Assembly: GCA_026545765.1 (NCBI GenBank) | Contig: CM048841.1 | Coordinates: forward strand, 4,163,712 to 4,227,711 | Origin: Plantago major | Taxonomy: Eukaryota > Streptophyta > Magnoliopsida > Lamiales > Plantaginaceae | Reading direction: 5' to 3' | DNA length: 64,000 nucleotides | The notes under the pieces: model-generated | The model's database searches: none | What the model was told of the DNA's origin: nothing | What the model saw: the letters and a program-made list of their open reading frames with translations, nothing else | Part shown: positions 33,079-43,890 of the stretch, one piece after another | How positions within the stretch are numbered: position 1 is the stretch's first letter | How the letters are laid out: the number at the start of each line of letters is the position of its first letter | Position numbers and translations under genes: made by a program

Positions 33079-34049
33079 TATTTTAAACAGTATTAATAAT
33101 GTTTAATGTACGATACGGATGCAGTGTGAGGGTATCTAATGAACTAGGGGCATCACATCCAAGAACGGCAAAGTTGTCTCTGTGGTAGCGGTAGTGATAT
33201 CTTCACTTTCGATTGGCCTCATTATTGCTACAGCTATTCTCATCTTCCAACACCAGTACCCATCCTTATTTTCTGATAGTACTGCTGTCAAAGAAGCCGT
33301 ATATCAGCTCACACCACTGCTCGCCTTCTGCATTGTAGTCAATAATGTCCAACCTGCTATATCAGGTACATACATACGTGATATTAATACTCCCTCCGCC
33401 CCAAAATAAATGTCATTTTTGACTTTTTACGGTTAACAAATAATATATCCTCGATCATTTGCACATATAGGAGTGGCTGTTGGAGCTGGATGGCAAACTT
33501 TGGTTGCCTATGTAAATCTTGCGTGCTACTATATATTTTTGGTGTTCCTTTGGGTCTCATTTTAGGATACAAACTCGACATGGATGTTCAAGTAAGTTTC
33601 GTTCTGCGGGTATACGCTTTACAATGAGGGGTTTTAATTTTGACTGTGAATTAGTCTTATAAGTTATAATGTTAATTACTAATGAAAGTTTATGTACATG
33701 GTTCAGGGTATATGGTATGGGATGATAACTGGAACAATAGTGCAGACATTGATCCTAATCTGGATAGTTTGGAGAACCAACTGGGACAAAGAGGTGCATG
33801 TAGTTTCAAACTATTTTATTTTATTTTATTTTATTTTGATTTTACTACTGCATTTTATAGCTCACTAATAAGGTTTAAACTTTTCTAATTAAGTTCTTTC
33901 AATTATAAACCTTTTTTTTTATATAGAAAGTATAAACTCATGTGTACGTTTGATTTTACTCCAGGCTCATGCTGCATTTGAGAGGATCAAAAGATTGGGA
34001 GGTGAAGCAGATATGAAATCCAATTATCTGGAGTATTAAAGAATATTGG

Positions 34050-35715
34050 TCTCTTTTCATTAATTGTATTTGAAGATTGATTGATTGATCATCGTTGAGA
34101 AACAAAATAATCTATAGAGTTCAGGTTTCTTGGCTTGCTGCAAATAATTAAACAATGAATTAATAATGAGAAGCTTTTGCATAAGATTTATGCTCGTACG
34201 TGTAAACTGATCATTAATAAACCCTAACATCGCAACAATTAATTTTTTTCATTAGAATTTACTCGAATTTAATCATATTAATTGAATAAAAAACACATCA
34301 TCATCTGTACAATGCCAATTCTAACAACTAAGTGATCTCGATAATAATGGATAGGACAGTAAAGATAATCGCTGAACTGAATTAATATGCATGCCACACT
34401 CAGGCTTTCTCATCTTCGTCTGAACAGAACTGGACTGAATTATAGTATAAAATATAACTAAGCAGAACTGAACTGAACTAAACTGAATGGATCTAAACTG
34501 AATTGAACTGATGAACTGAATGAGTTTGTAGACGAAAAGAACAGAGCCTTACTTTTCCATCGGGATGGCTTTCTTGAAAATCAGACAGAACCGATCCAGT
34601 TGAATGGTCGCAACAACCGTGAATTCAAGACCAATCAAAAACATATCATCTTGTTATATGTCTAAGCACAATTTGATGTTCTTATGTTGAAATTATGAGG
34701 AAATTAGCCGATAATGTGGAATGATCAAAAAATAGGTTATAGCTAATTTATACCATGTTTGCGATCGTTTTTCTCTAAATGGGATTAATATGATTGAGTT
34801 ATGCCCGAGATGAACCAACAAACATTTCCTTCTCATTTAGGGCATATAATAAATGCTCCATTATGATTGTTTACTTTGATTTCAACCCGTGAAACATGTA
34901 GAGTATTAATATTATCACATCATATATATATGTATAACATGTAAGGTTATTTTATAAGTTTTTTATTAATTAGCTTGATTGTTAACTTTTTTTTAAAAAT
35001 TTTACTAGAAATAGTGAGGATATAAAATTTATAATACTTTTTAAAATTATGAAGAAATGAAAGTTGAGAACTACAACGGAACATATAAAATGGAGTACCT
35101 CCTTGTTCCAATTAGTTGTAGAGTAGCCAACAGATGACCGCTGTCTGTATTAATGTTCCTGTTATCATTCCATACCATATGCCCTCGAATTAAAAAATAA
35201 ATCAACCATATCGATTGCATCGTGCATCACCATTATTCATTAAATTGTGCAGGCAAAAATAATCAATTGATTCTGTCTACTAACATATCATAAATTACAG
35301 TAGGCCCCATTATTAATCGTAATCACACTTTAATTTCTCTGATTTAAACAATAATATTCTAGTTCAAAATTGATTTTTACTATGGCTGATTTAATCATTT
35401 TCACATGGATAATTAGAGTATAAATTAATTGCACATAAAACACTTTTAAATTTATCAAAATCTTACAATTGAACCAAAACAATCTACTCTTTCATTTTCA
35501 TCTTCTTAACTTCTTCATCAAACCTTTATCTTCACCATTGTTCTTCTTATCCTTCATCTTCTTCATCATCAAATTCTTTATTTTTTCCATGTTACAATTA
35601 TATTCGTCATAAAAAAACACACAATTTAGATTCAACCTAAGCCCTAATTTTTAAAATTTTGTTTAATTCTTCTAAAAGCACAAAAGCACTTTTTTAAGCA
35701 TTTACAAACACAAGC
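34050..35715. other. Intergenic with an (AACTGA)-rich tract
   Basis: 34430-34530 is a degenerate AACTGAACTGAACTAAACTGAAT tract. The rest is AT-rich. A pyrimidine-rich stretch lies at 35490-35590 (CTTCTTCATC words). No gene is seen. Confidence 0.5.
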
Positions 35716-35719
35716 TTAG

Positions 35720-36071
35720 TGTGTATTTGCAAATGATTTTACTTGTGCTTTTTTTTTCTGCTTTTACTAAAAGTTGATTAAAGTTGATTTTAAGCAAAAG
35801 TCAGTAGTGTTTGATATATCATATAAAAAATAGCTTAAAATTGTAAAAGCAGAAGTTTTAGTGTTTGCAAAAATTAATTTAATTAGTTGTTTTTCATTGG
35901 AAAAAAAGCTACTACTTGTTTAAAGCAGTTAGAAGCAATTTATTGGCTTCCTCAAGTTACCTGCTTTTTTCCAGAAAAGTTGCAGCAGAAGTTGTAATAT
36001 AAAACACTAAAAAACTGCTTTTACTACTTCAAAATCACAAAAGCACTTTTTTTAAGCATTTGCAAACACAA
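35720..36071. mobile_element. hAT-like MITE with AGCTTAG flanks
   Basis: The left end TGTGTATTTGCAAATGATTTT pairs with the right end AAGCATTTGCAAACACA; the inverted repeats run about 50 bp (AAAAGCA words). AGCTTAG flanks both ends, giving a 7-8 bp target duplication as for hAT elements. The sequence just left (35680-35719) repeats the element's own right end, suggesting an older copy lay there. Confidence 0.75.
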
Positions 36072-36083
36072 GCTTAGTTTACT

Positions 36084-36395
36084 TGTTGACTAAGTCAAAA
36101 TAATATCTTAGAGATTTAGTTTATATTTACTCGTTCGTTGTAATAGTCGTCATTTGTATTTGTCATGTTGAAGTTAGATAAAACATGTGTTGAAAGACGC
36201 GTTGCCGTCGAAATGCGAGTTCTTTGCCGATTGGCATTATCCTTAGTCGTGAAACCCTACCGGTTAAGACCAATTCTTGACTGAGGAAACCCTAGTTTCT
36301 AAGTGAATTATGCCAATTATTCGTTGGAGGTCACTCTATTTGGGTGAAAAGCTTGATAATTCACATCACGAATTATTTCCAAACAGCCGTTTTCA
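36084..36395 (+). repeat. LTR (312 bp) of a plus-strand retrotransposon, followed by a PBS
   Basis: Begins TGTTGACTAAG and ends GCCGTTTTCA, then GTATCAGAGCTTC at 36399-36411, which matches the initiator-Met PBS TGGTATCAGAGC except at its first bases. The TG-CA ends and PBS make this a 5' LTR. Confidence 0.8.
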
Positions 36396-36930
36396 TCAGT
36401 ATCAGAGCTTCTGGATACGGAAGTTCCTTTTAACTATGTTTCGTGCAACCCACGAGTAAGAAGCCAAAGAGACCAAGTCAGATGTTGCAGATATGCTAAT
36501 TAAGCCATGGATGACGTGCTAGAACCGCTAGATCAACCGAAAGGCTCACTAGCTAGGGTCTTTCTAGAAGCTTAAGGAATCGGCCAACAACCATGCCGTA
36601 GTCGAATCCTCACTAGCTGAAAGGAGGGAGATAAAGCACAAATGCCAAAGCCAGCCTACGACATTGGGAAGGTATACTTTCCAATTTGGATAAGTGCTCG
36701 TTACCTTGAGTATTGTTCCGATAGTATTGCTCATGATGGGTTTGTGAAGAAGTGGTGGAGTGAGGGGGGGGGGGGGGGGAGGTGGTCTTCATAGCTGAAT
36801 TCACAAAGAAGCTTGGCGCTAGCCATGGCAGAGGGGAAAACGAGAAGGGGAGAGCGAGAGAGAAGAGAGGACGTGCAGATGAGCTTGCCCGGAGAGAGCG
36901 GGGACGTTTACATGCTTGTCCGCCCCCAAT
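36396..36930 (+). mobile_element. Remnant of the interior of that retrotransposon
   Basis: After the PBS comes a leader with short gag-like text (KKPKRPSQMLQ, several stops) and then purine-rich sequence with a G(16) run at 36764-36779. No second LTR was found, so the element is truncated. A minus ORF at 36613-36804 depends on the G-run and is rejected. Confidence 0.5.
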
Positions 36931-37489
36931 TATTTTTTTAATAAAAATTTTGTTGGGTTAATTTTTTTTTAACCCGCCATTAACCGACCTACTCGCCATT
37001 CTTTGTTTATGTATGTGTATGAATTTGAGTCATCACTCAGATCAGTACATAAACCAAGTAAAATAGAGTTATAATATAATGTCATTTCATTTCTTCTAAT
37101 ATACACTAAGTTTGTGTATTGTTCAAACTAACTAAAATAGAGTTATTTTAATTTTGAACTTTGTTCAATACAGTTGCTACTTATACAATGCATAGCTTGT
37201 TTTCCGCATTCAAAAGTCGTTATTGATATCACCCAACCTGTCACGGGTTAAAAAAATATTATACCCGACTCGATTTATCATTAAAACTATCCGTCACAGA
37301 TGGGTCGGTTTGAATTTCCGTAAATACCCGAATATACCGGACCACAATCCCCACAATTCCAGCAAGTGAGGAGATGCCTTTCTTCCCAACAAGAATAAAA
37401 TTACAGAAACGGCATACATGGCTTCTCAATATAACTCACCATGGACAGATTTTGTCCAGATGTGAGTCTGTAAACCCGAATTCGCAAAT

Positions 37490-40400
37490 ATGCAAAGGCA
37501 GCTAGGCATCAAATTGCTCTCCAAATTCTCCCAAAATTGCAGCTCCTCATCATCATTGCTCAAGGCAGCAAACCCGTTTCACCATAGCTCTTTCTCTCAC
37601 CATTCAACCCCTCTTTGGCGTGCCCAATTCTGTAATGAATACACTGTTACCGGAGCTTTGGGGAAAATCGGAAAGGGGTTTTGCACAAGTCCTCTTCTTG
37701 GCCGGAGATTCCTCTCAAATGCCCTAGTAAAGGGACAGATCAAATGTGCTAATTCTTCTACAGTTTGGGTGCTCACGAGAAGAAATTTTCACTCGTTTGA
37801 TTCTCGATTTTCTCAATCTGGTGGATGGTAAGTTAAGTTAAATCTACTCTGTTCTTGTTCTTTGATTTCCCTTTTGTTTGCTTATGGTATCATTCATGGT
37901 TTATTTACTTATATTTCGTACTAAAAATCTAGTCTTGTTCTTAAGAATCCTTTTTTGTCACCACGTTTAGATTGAATAAAGTGTGAGATATAGTGAATAA
38001 AATAGCAGTGAATAAAATAGGAGATGGATTTTCCATTTAAGGTATGGGAAGTGAAATGGGGACGTACCAAAATGGAATGCGGGAGTTGAATTCGGGGCGG
38101 AGGGAGTATTTAGTAATAAAAATCCATTCTTGCTCTTAAGAATCCTTTTTTGTCACCATGTTTCTCTCCCTCTGGTTCCCTTATTTGCTTATGAGAATTT
38201 TTACTAGGTTCTTACCGTCTAGATAATGAGAACAGAAAGGAGTCACAATGAGACTATTGTTCTATTTTGTCTTAGCTTAATTAACATTCTGAGCTTCATT
38301 CCAGGTTTCCAATTTGTGAGTTGGCTACACAATGCACAGCTTGAGCTTTCTGTTGCCTTATGTCTAATTTGTTTTTCAGTTATTAGCTTATCCTGCAGTG
38401 ACATTAGTTTCGACATTTCATTCTAGAGATCAGCCTCTCCATAGTTAATCTTGCCGTGGTAGATTTGTTCATCTGCAGAGATTAACATCAGTGAAATAGT
38501 TAATCTTCCTGACAACTAATGAATTATTCGATAGCCGTAAGTTTAAACAACATTTGGTTGAGTTACATGGTAGAAGATCTTCTCAGAACTGATATTTTAC
38601 TGTTTCTAGTTTATTTTTGCTGTCACTGATGAATTGTGGCTGATAAAGTGGATCAGCCTTGCACATTTGTTGCTGTAGTTGACAGTGGACATTGAAAAAA
38701 GTTCCCGAACTTTAATTAGTTTCGTAGAGCTACTAGCCTACTATCTTTTGATTCAGAACGTGGATCAATGCTTCTTGATTGCAAGTTTCAACCTTGCACA
38801 TTTGTCTCGTGAGATATTATATAGCTTTGGACTGGATTTGCATCAGCTTAGCCTGTGAGGATCATTTGAAAGTTTGTCTATTTTGAACTCTGAAGTCAAG
38901 ACTAGTTTACAATGTTGACAACAAGACTTAGTTTATTCAGCATTGATTGGAAGAGCTTAAGATTCAGCTTTGTCTTGTTTGCCTTACTTTCTTGGTACAT
39001 TTCTGGTTCTATATGTGTATATGTATATGGCAGACTAGCTTCAAGCCCGCTAATGATTTCATGTGGTGCAATTTTCGCCCGAATTTTGAAAGTGAGTGAG
39101 TAATCATATCCTATTAGCTTTATGATTTGCTCCCTCAGAAATTTTCACCTGTTTTATCAGAAAAAGAAAGAAAAAAATAATCTAACAAATGCAGTCAGAT
39201 TTTGTGATGGAATGGATGGGGCCAATCGCATAGGGGATTTCTTACAGTCCCAAAACATGGGATCATATCGCAAAAATTGGATATGTATAATGTTAAAGTC
39301 AATTTTCATGTGTTCTCTTTATTTAACTTAATTATTGTCCCCGTACCAGATAATTTACGCATACAACAGTAATGTTTCTTTTTTTTTTTTTTCCAGGAGA
39401 TCTATAGTTAGAAGGATTACACCGGATGGTGTGGTGTCAGGCTTGGTTTTAGCAAATGTCGCTGTTTTTATGTTGTGGAAAATTGCAGATAGAGACTTTA
39501 TGGTGAAAAATTTCATGGTAGATTTTAAAAACATAAGATTGCACAGCTCATAAGGTTGAAGAAAGGGGAAATAAAAATCCTTGAAATGTATAATTTGTAT
39601 TACTTTTGTGCAGATTTCCGTAGACAATTTTACAAGTGGCCGGCTCCATACGATGATAACCTCTGCATTCAGTCACAAAGACCCTTGGCATTTGATATCT
39701 AATATGTTTGGACTCTACTTTTTTGGTTCAAGTGTAAGATCTCCTCCCTATTGCCAGTTGAATTGTTTGGCTTTAATGAATAGGAGGTGTATTATGAAGC
39801 CAAAAAAAAAAAAGAAAAAAGGAGAAGAAGTGGGGTTTGGTTTGTTAATTGTTAATCTCTCTAGTACCACTTAATCAACTTGTATTCATGCCATTTATGA
39901 ATTGCGTATTTTTCATGGAAACATAATTTTGCTGCAAGCAATTCCCTTTGGTCACCAATGATTGTTGTACAGGTGGGAAGATTGTTTGGGACTGAATATA
40001 TGTTGAAGTTGTACTTTTCAGGAGCAATTGTCGGCTCAATCTTTTATCTGGCATATAATACAATTATAGCTAGATCATTCGAGGTAAAGTTATGATGTTT
40101 CTCAGTCACACCTCATTTTCAAACCAAAGGTTTGAACCCATGGATAAAATATGAAAACATGTCAAAATTTGTAATTTTCATTACATGTTTGTTCTGAATT
40201 AGGCTAGATGGGGATGATGCCTTTTTCATGCATTTGTTTTTTGTTCAGAGGTTATGCTTCTATCATCGAATATGTTGTTCTCTGAGTTTCCTCGTTGATT
40301 GGGGTCTTGTGTCATACTTTGTAAAATATCCCAAGTGTTACCATCCATAATTATTTAATAAGCCAGACATGATAGTTCTGTCACTTTTAATACCTGTCGT

Positions 40401-41387
40401 ATTGGTAGGGCAATATCACATGTAATTGTAAGGCAAACTTAGTTTATTTTGTTACTTTGAGCATACAATTCATATTATTTTCTTTATTAATGTTAAACGA
40501 TGTTTGTACTTTTGTATCTGCAGGGGCATATGTATGGTTTGGACCCAAAGAAAATCCCTGGGTTGGTAAGTTCAAATTAATTTATGCATTTTTCTTTATT
40601 GAGTGTCATCCTTTTGTGATTCTGTAACTGACGGAGAGTTGCAAGCATTATGAATGTGAAATGTGTACATTTGTGAATAGTAATTCAAATATACAATTGT
40701 AACATCTCCACTTCATGAAATGTGAAGCCGATTACTGGAAGTACTCCTGGTTGTTGATTCTGCTCTTGTTTTCAGGGGGCAAGTGGAGCTGTAAACGCGA
40801 TTATGTTGCTGAGTATTTTTCTTTCTCCAACGAGTACTATCTTTGTCGACTTAATCATACCTGTTCCAGCCTTTATGTTCGTAAGTAACTGAATTCTCTT
40901 GATATGTTGATAAGACAGCAGCAGATCTATTTGCTATAGTTCCTTCAATTGTTTGTCTAAATCATTTTGCAGGGAGCATTTATAATTGGCAGAGACATTA
41001 TGAGGATGGTTGAGGTACATACGACCATTAGTAATTTTCTCTACTCTTATTTTCCTTTACTTAATACTCATTCTAGTTGATTAACCAACTCAACAAATTG
41101 TACAAAAACCTGACAAGAATTATCATCTTTTTTACTCTATTGGATTTTGCTCTGTCAAGTAAATTTGTGCATAATCAAAACATCTTTCCATGATGTTGAT
41201 CCTGTAGTTACTTTTGTGAACTGAACAGGTTGTTCAAAACTGCTAGTTAAACTTGAAATGTGATGTCTAACTTGCTTTCATTTAACAGGGAGATAGCAAT
41301 ATATCTGGCTCCGCTCATTTGGGAGGTGCTACCGTAGCTGCAATAGCATGGATGCAACTTAGGAGGGGGCGATTCAGGCGTTTCTGA
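37490..41387 (+). CDS. RBL12: Mitochondrial rhomboid-like serine protease, RBL12 type
   Basis: Eight exons: 37490-37827, 39397-39517, 39614-39733, 39973-40083, 40524-40565, 40776-40880, 40973-41014, 41289-41387; 978 nt, 325 aa, close to Arabidopsis RBL12. Residues 1-100 are Ser- and basic-rich with few acids, as in a mitochondrial presequence. The rhomboid domain has WHLISN (H179, N183), the catalytic serine in GASGA (S247) and the catalytic histidine in SAHLGGA (H303), so it should be active. Rhomboids cut transmembrane segments of partner proteins; plant mitochondrial substrates are poorly known. All introns have GT-AG borders and conserved phase. The catalytic motif starts an exon of its own (exon 6). 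Intron 1 (1569 bp) contains a MITE-like insertion. Confidence 0.95.
37933..38165. mobile_element. MITE-like insertion in RBL12 intron 1 between direct repeats
   Basis: A 35-bp sequence with TTCTTAAGAATCCTTTTTTG is present at 37933-37970 and again at 38128-38165. Between them is Stowaway-like text ending GGGGCGGAGGGAGTA. The long direct repeat is too large for a transposon target duplication, so a local duplication accompanied or followed insertion. Confidence 0.6.
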
Positions 41388-41389
41388 AT

Positions 41390-42900
41390 ACGTATCACCT
41401 AATAGAATTATCAGGTCACCAAGTTTGAATAATCCACGTTTGGAGGAATTATCGTCAGGGTTTCCTTGGCATTGGAACACTTCATGGTCGTATCATGAGT
41501 ACGAACAGTTGTCATTATTCCTGTTCCTAAAACTCCGCACATGATTTGATTTGGACTTGAAGAGTTGTATCAAATTGAATGGTGTTAGATTTGAACTTTT
41601 AAGTCCTGCAAGCTATGTTTATCAACCTTCTTAACATTAGTTAGTGTATCCAGTATCGACTGGTTATCTGGACTATTAGTAGTTATAGCCTTATAGGAGC
41701 AGCCTTGTCGGTATACAAATCTCTCCTTTATTGGCTTAAAACATATTGAAGGCTCCAAAATATAAAATTAGACTCTTTCATAAAGGTTAATGCAGTTTTT
41801 TCAGAGAAATACGAGTCATGATTAATCCAAATTAACACTTTTGATGGGTGGCTCTCCGAGCGAACATTCACAAGTCTGAACATGAGACCTTTGTTTAAGT
41901 GAACTTAAATTCCCATAACGCTTGAGCCAACAACTAGTTATTATTTTTGTAATTGTTAATAGTTTTTGTAGTTCAATTTGTATAGTAGTCTTTTGCTATT
42001 GTATAGTGAAAGTGAATAGTATCGAGTTTTTTTGTTGTGAAAATGTTACGGGACCAACTTGTCAATTAAGTGGCAATCATACTACTCTTACCAAAATTCA
42101 TGACATTTGTATGTTGAAGTTTATCCATTTATACCAAGTGGCTCATAATCTTTGCAATGTTGTAATTTGGCCCCAAAATTTATTCCTTTGTGTGCTCTGC
42201 CTCTAAAATTTTACGATGTTGCAATCTTCCCCTGAAATTTTAAAAATTGTATGCGTCTTCCACAAAATTTGAATTTTAGTATTTATACGTGAGTGAAATC
42301 ATACGCATTTTGAAACTCCGAGGGACAAATTACAATCTCGAAAAAAGTTAGTATATACTCCCTCCATTTCAGAAAAAGTGTTACATTTTACTATTCTGCG
42401 GTCAACTGTCTTCGTGTTTGACCACAATTTACTCTTAAACGATATTGATAAATAAATTATTAAAATTATATAATAAAAATTTAGTAATTAAATTTTTATT
42501 ATATGATTTTATTAAAATTATTTACTATTATCGTTTATGAGTAATTAAACTCAAGACAAATAATTAAAAGCTCAAAATGTAAAACTTTCTCTGAAATAGA
42601 GGGAGTATAAACTTAGGCACAAAGTCTCTAGATTGACACTTATCTAGAGACGACCTATGTTTTCAATAAATCATCGTGTTAATAATCAAAACATTAATAT
42701 TGACAACATAAATTTTTTTATTGATAACATCGGTGATTTTATTGAAAATATTGGTTTGACGGGGCCAAAGTGCAACTTGAGAAAATTGATTAAAAAAAGA
42801 AGGAAAAAAAGGGAAGGAAAACCTCCATTTTGAATCACAGGGCATTCGCAGCACACAAATCAAAATCAAAATCAAAATTAGGGTTTTTTCTTTCCAATTC
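41390..42900. other. 3' flank of RBL12 and upstream region of the CCCH gene
   Basis: No gene is seen. It includes the MITE at 42357-42609. Short + and - ORFs (41922-42206, 42663-42941) show no motif. CAAAATCAAAATCAAAATTAGGGTTTTTTC near 42860 probably belongs to the next gene's leader. Confidence 0.5.
42357..42609. mobile_element. Stowaway MITE with CTCCCTCCATTTCAGAAAAAG ends
   Basis: ACTCCCTCCATTTCAGAAAAAGTGTTACATTTTA at the left pairs with TAAAACTTTCTCTGAAATAGAGGGAGTA at the right. The centre is a near-perfect inverted repeat around TTTAGTAATTAAA. It is flanked by TA, as Stowaway elements duplicate TA. A related decayed copy is at 18930. Confidence 0.85.
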
Positions 42901-43890
42901 CATCTCTTGATTGAGCGAATCTTTGTACCAAATTGCTTCACTATTCCTCCAGAAAATCTCCAATCTAGTAAGTCTCATCTGCTCCAGATTTTTTTGTTCG
43001 TTAATCTTCCCTTATATGTTAAAATATCCATGTGCAATTGATAAATTTGGATGCTTGGAAGTGAACTGTGGAGCTCAGTTTGAGTTACTGTTGGTTTAAT
43101 CGAACTCGGTTTGTCAGTTAATTTATGGATGCGATGATGAAATTGAACTTTTTGGTAGTCTGTGGAATGATTAGTAATCGTGTGTTGGTTGGAGCTGATG
43201 TACATGGATATTAACTCGAGTCTCACAGCAGTGTTTTTCTTATTTGTTATTGCTTCATTTTATTTTAGGCTGAAATGCCGAGTGCCAAACGAAGTAGGCT
43301 TAGTAAACGAACGCAAGTTATGTCTCAGTTCATCTTAAGTATTAAGCTCCTGAGAAGCAACATGTTGGTGTTGTTATCTCCTGTGATAATCGTGCATGTT
43401 CAGTAATATGCTTTTAGCAATAGCGAAATGAGTGCATTTAAATTTTTTTGTATCTGGGAGGAAGTTTATTTTTGTCTAGCTCAGATAATAGTGCATTTTA
43501 TTTTTTTGCTGAACTGAGTGCCAAAACAAGTAGCCTAGGAAAAGAAATGCAGGGTTGGATTTGACTTGTAACAATTATCGGTAAGTATTAAGCTCCCCGG
43601 AACAGTAACATTTTGCTGTTTATTGGACTTGAGACATCTATATCGGTTTTCAGTTTTAAGCTCCCTGTAGAAGCAACATGTTATCTTACTGTGATAATCG
43701 TGAACGTTCAGTTTATATATTCAGCAATAATGAAATGAGTGTTTTGTCTCCTCCATAAATTTAACACGGGTCTGTTTTCAGTCTGAGAGGGTTTCTTGGC
43801 AGGCATCGAGAAAGTTTTGCTCCATGAGGGAAATGCATTGAGACTTGGGAGCCATTTGATTTGGCAAGTAGTTCAATTTTGTTTCTTGAG
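42900..43890 (+). promoter_or_regulatory. 5' leader and UTR intron(s) of the CCCH gene
   Basis: A perfect donor GTAAGT at about 42969 and an acceptor TTTTAG at 43268 suggest a leader intron. A possible short exon, 43269-43318, contains ATG CCG AGT (reading MPSAKRSRLSKRTQ); a further acceptor TTTTCAG precedes 43782. If that short exon is used, the protein start lies at 43275 and the frame to 43891 would need another splice, so the start is not settled. Confidence 0.5.
43270..43760 (+). repeat. Three-copy degenerate tandem repeat in the CCCH gene leader
   Basis: Landmarks GAGTGCCAAA, AAGTATTAAGCTCC, GAAGCAACATGTT, TGTGATAATCGTG(C/A)A(C/T)GTTCAGT and AATGAAATGAGTG recur in order at about 43280-43440, 43515-43620 and 43650-43745. 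The unit is about 200-240 bp and the middle copy is shortened. The possible coding start at 43275 sits in copy 1 and its equivalent is damaged in copy 2. Confidence 0.8.

Larger units (their letters stand above)
24564..34039 (+). pseudogene. MATE (DETOXIFICATION) transporter pseudogene, split by a 7.5-kb copia element
   Basis: Surviving exons: 24564-24650 (LEVWYFTALILF to TLSI, good GT donor), 33125-33365 (VRVSNELGA through NNVQPAIS), 33471-33591 (VAVGAGWQTLVAYVNL), 33707-33793 (GIWYGMITGTIVQTL to NWDKE) and 33965-34039 (C-terminal end, EY stop). These are the C-terminal half of a DTX/MATE proton antiporter in correct order and phase. Damage: no N-terminal exons; the short exon between TLSI and VRVSNELG is not found; a one-base loss near 33181; a net frameshift in the T-run near 33532; and the copia element 30 bp after the first donor. 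The remaining splice sites are well kept, so loss may be fairly recent. Family DTX33/35-like is inferred. Confidence 0.9.

Noticed and set aside
36613..36804. Minus ORF with a proline run
   Set aside because: It depends on a G(16) homopolymer and lies in a retroelement remnant.
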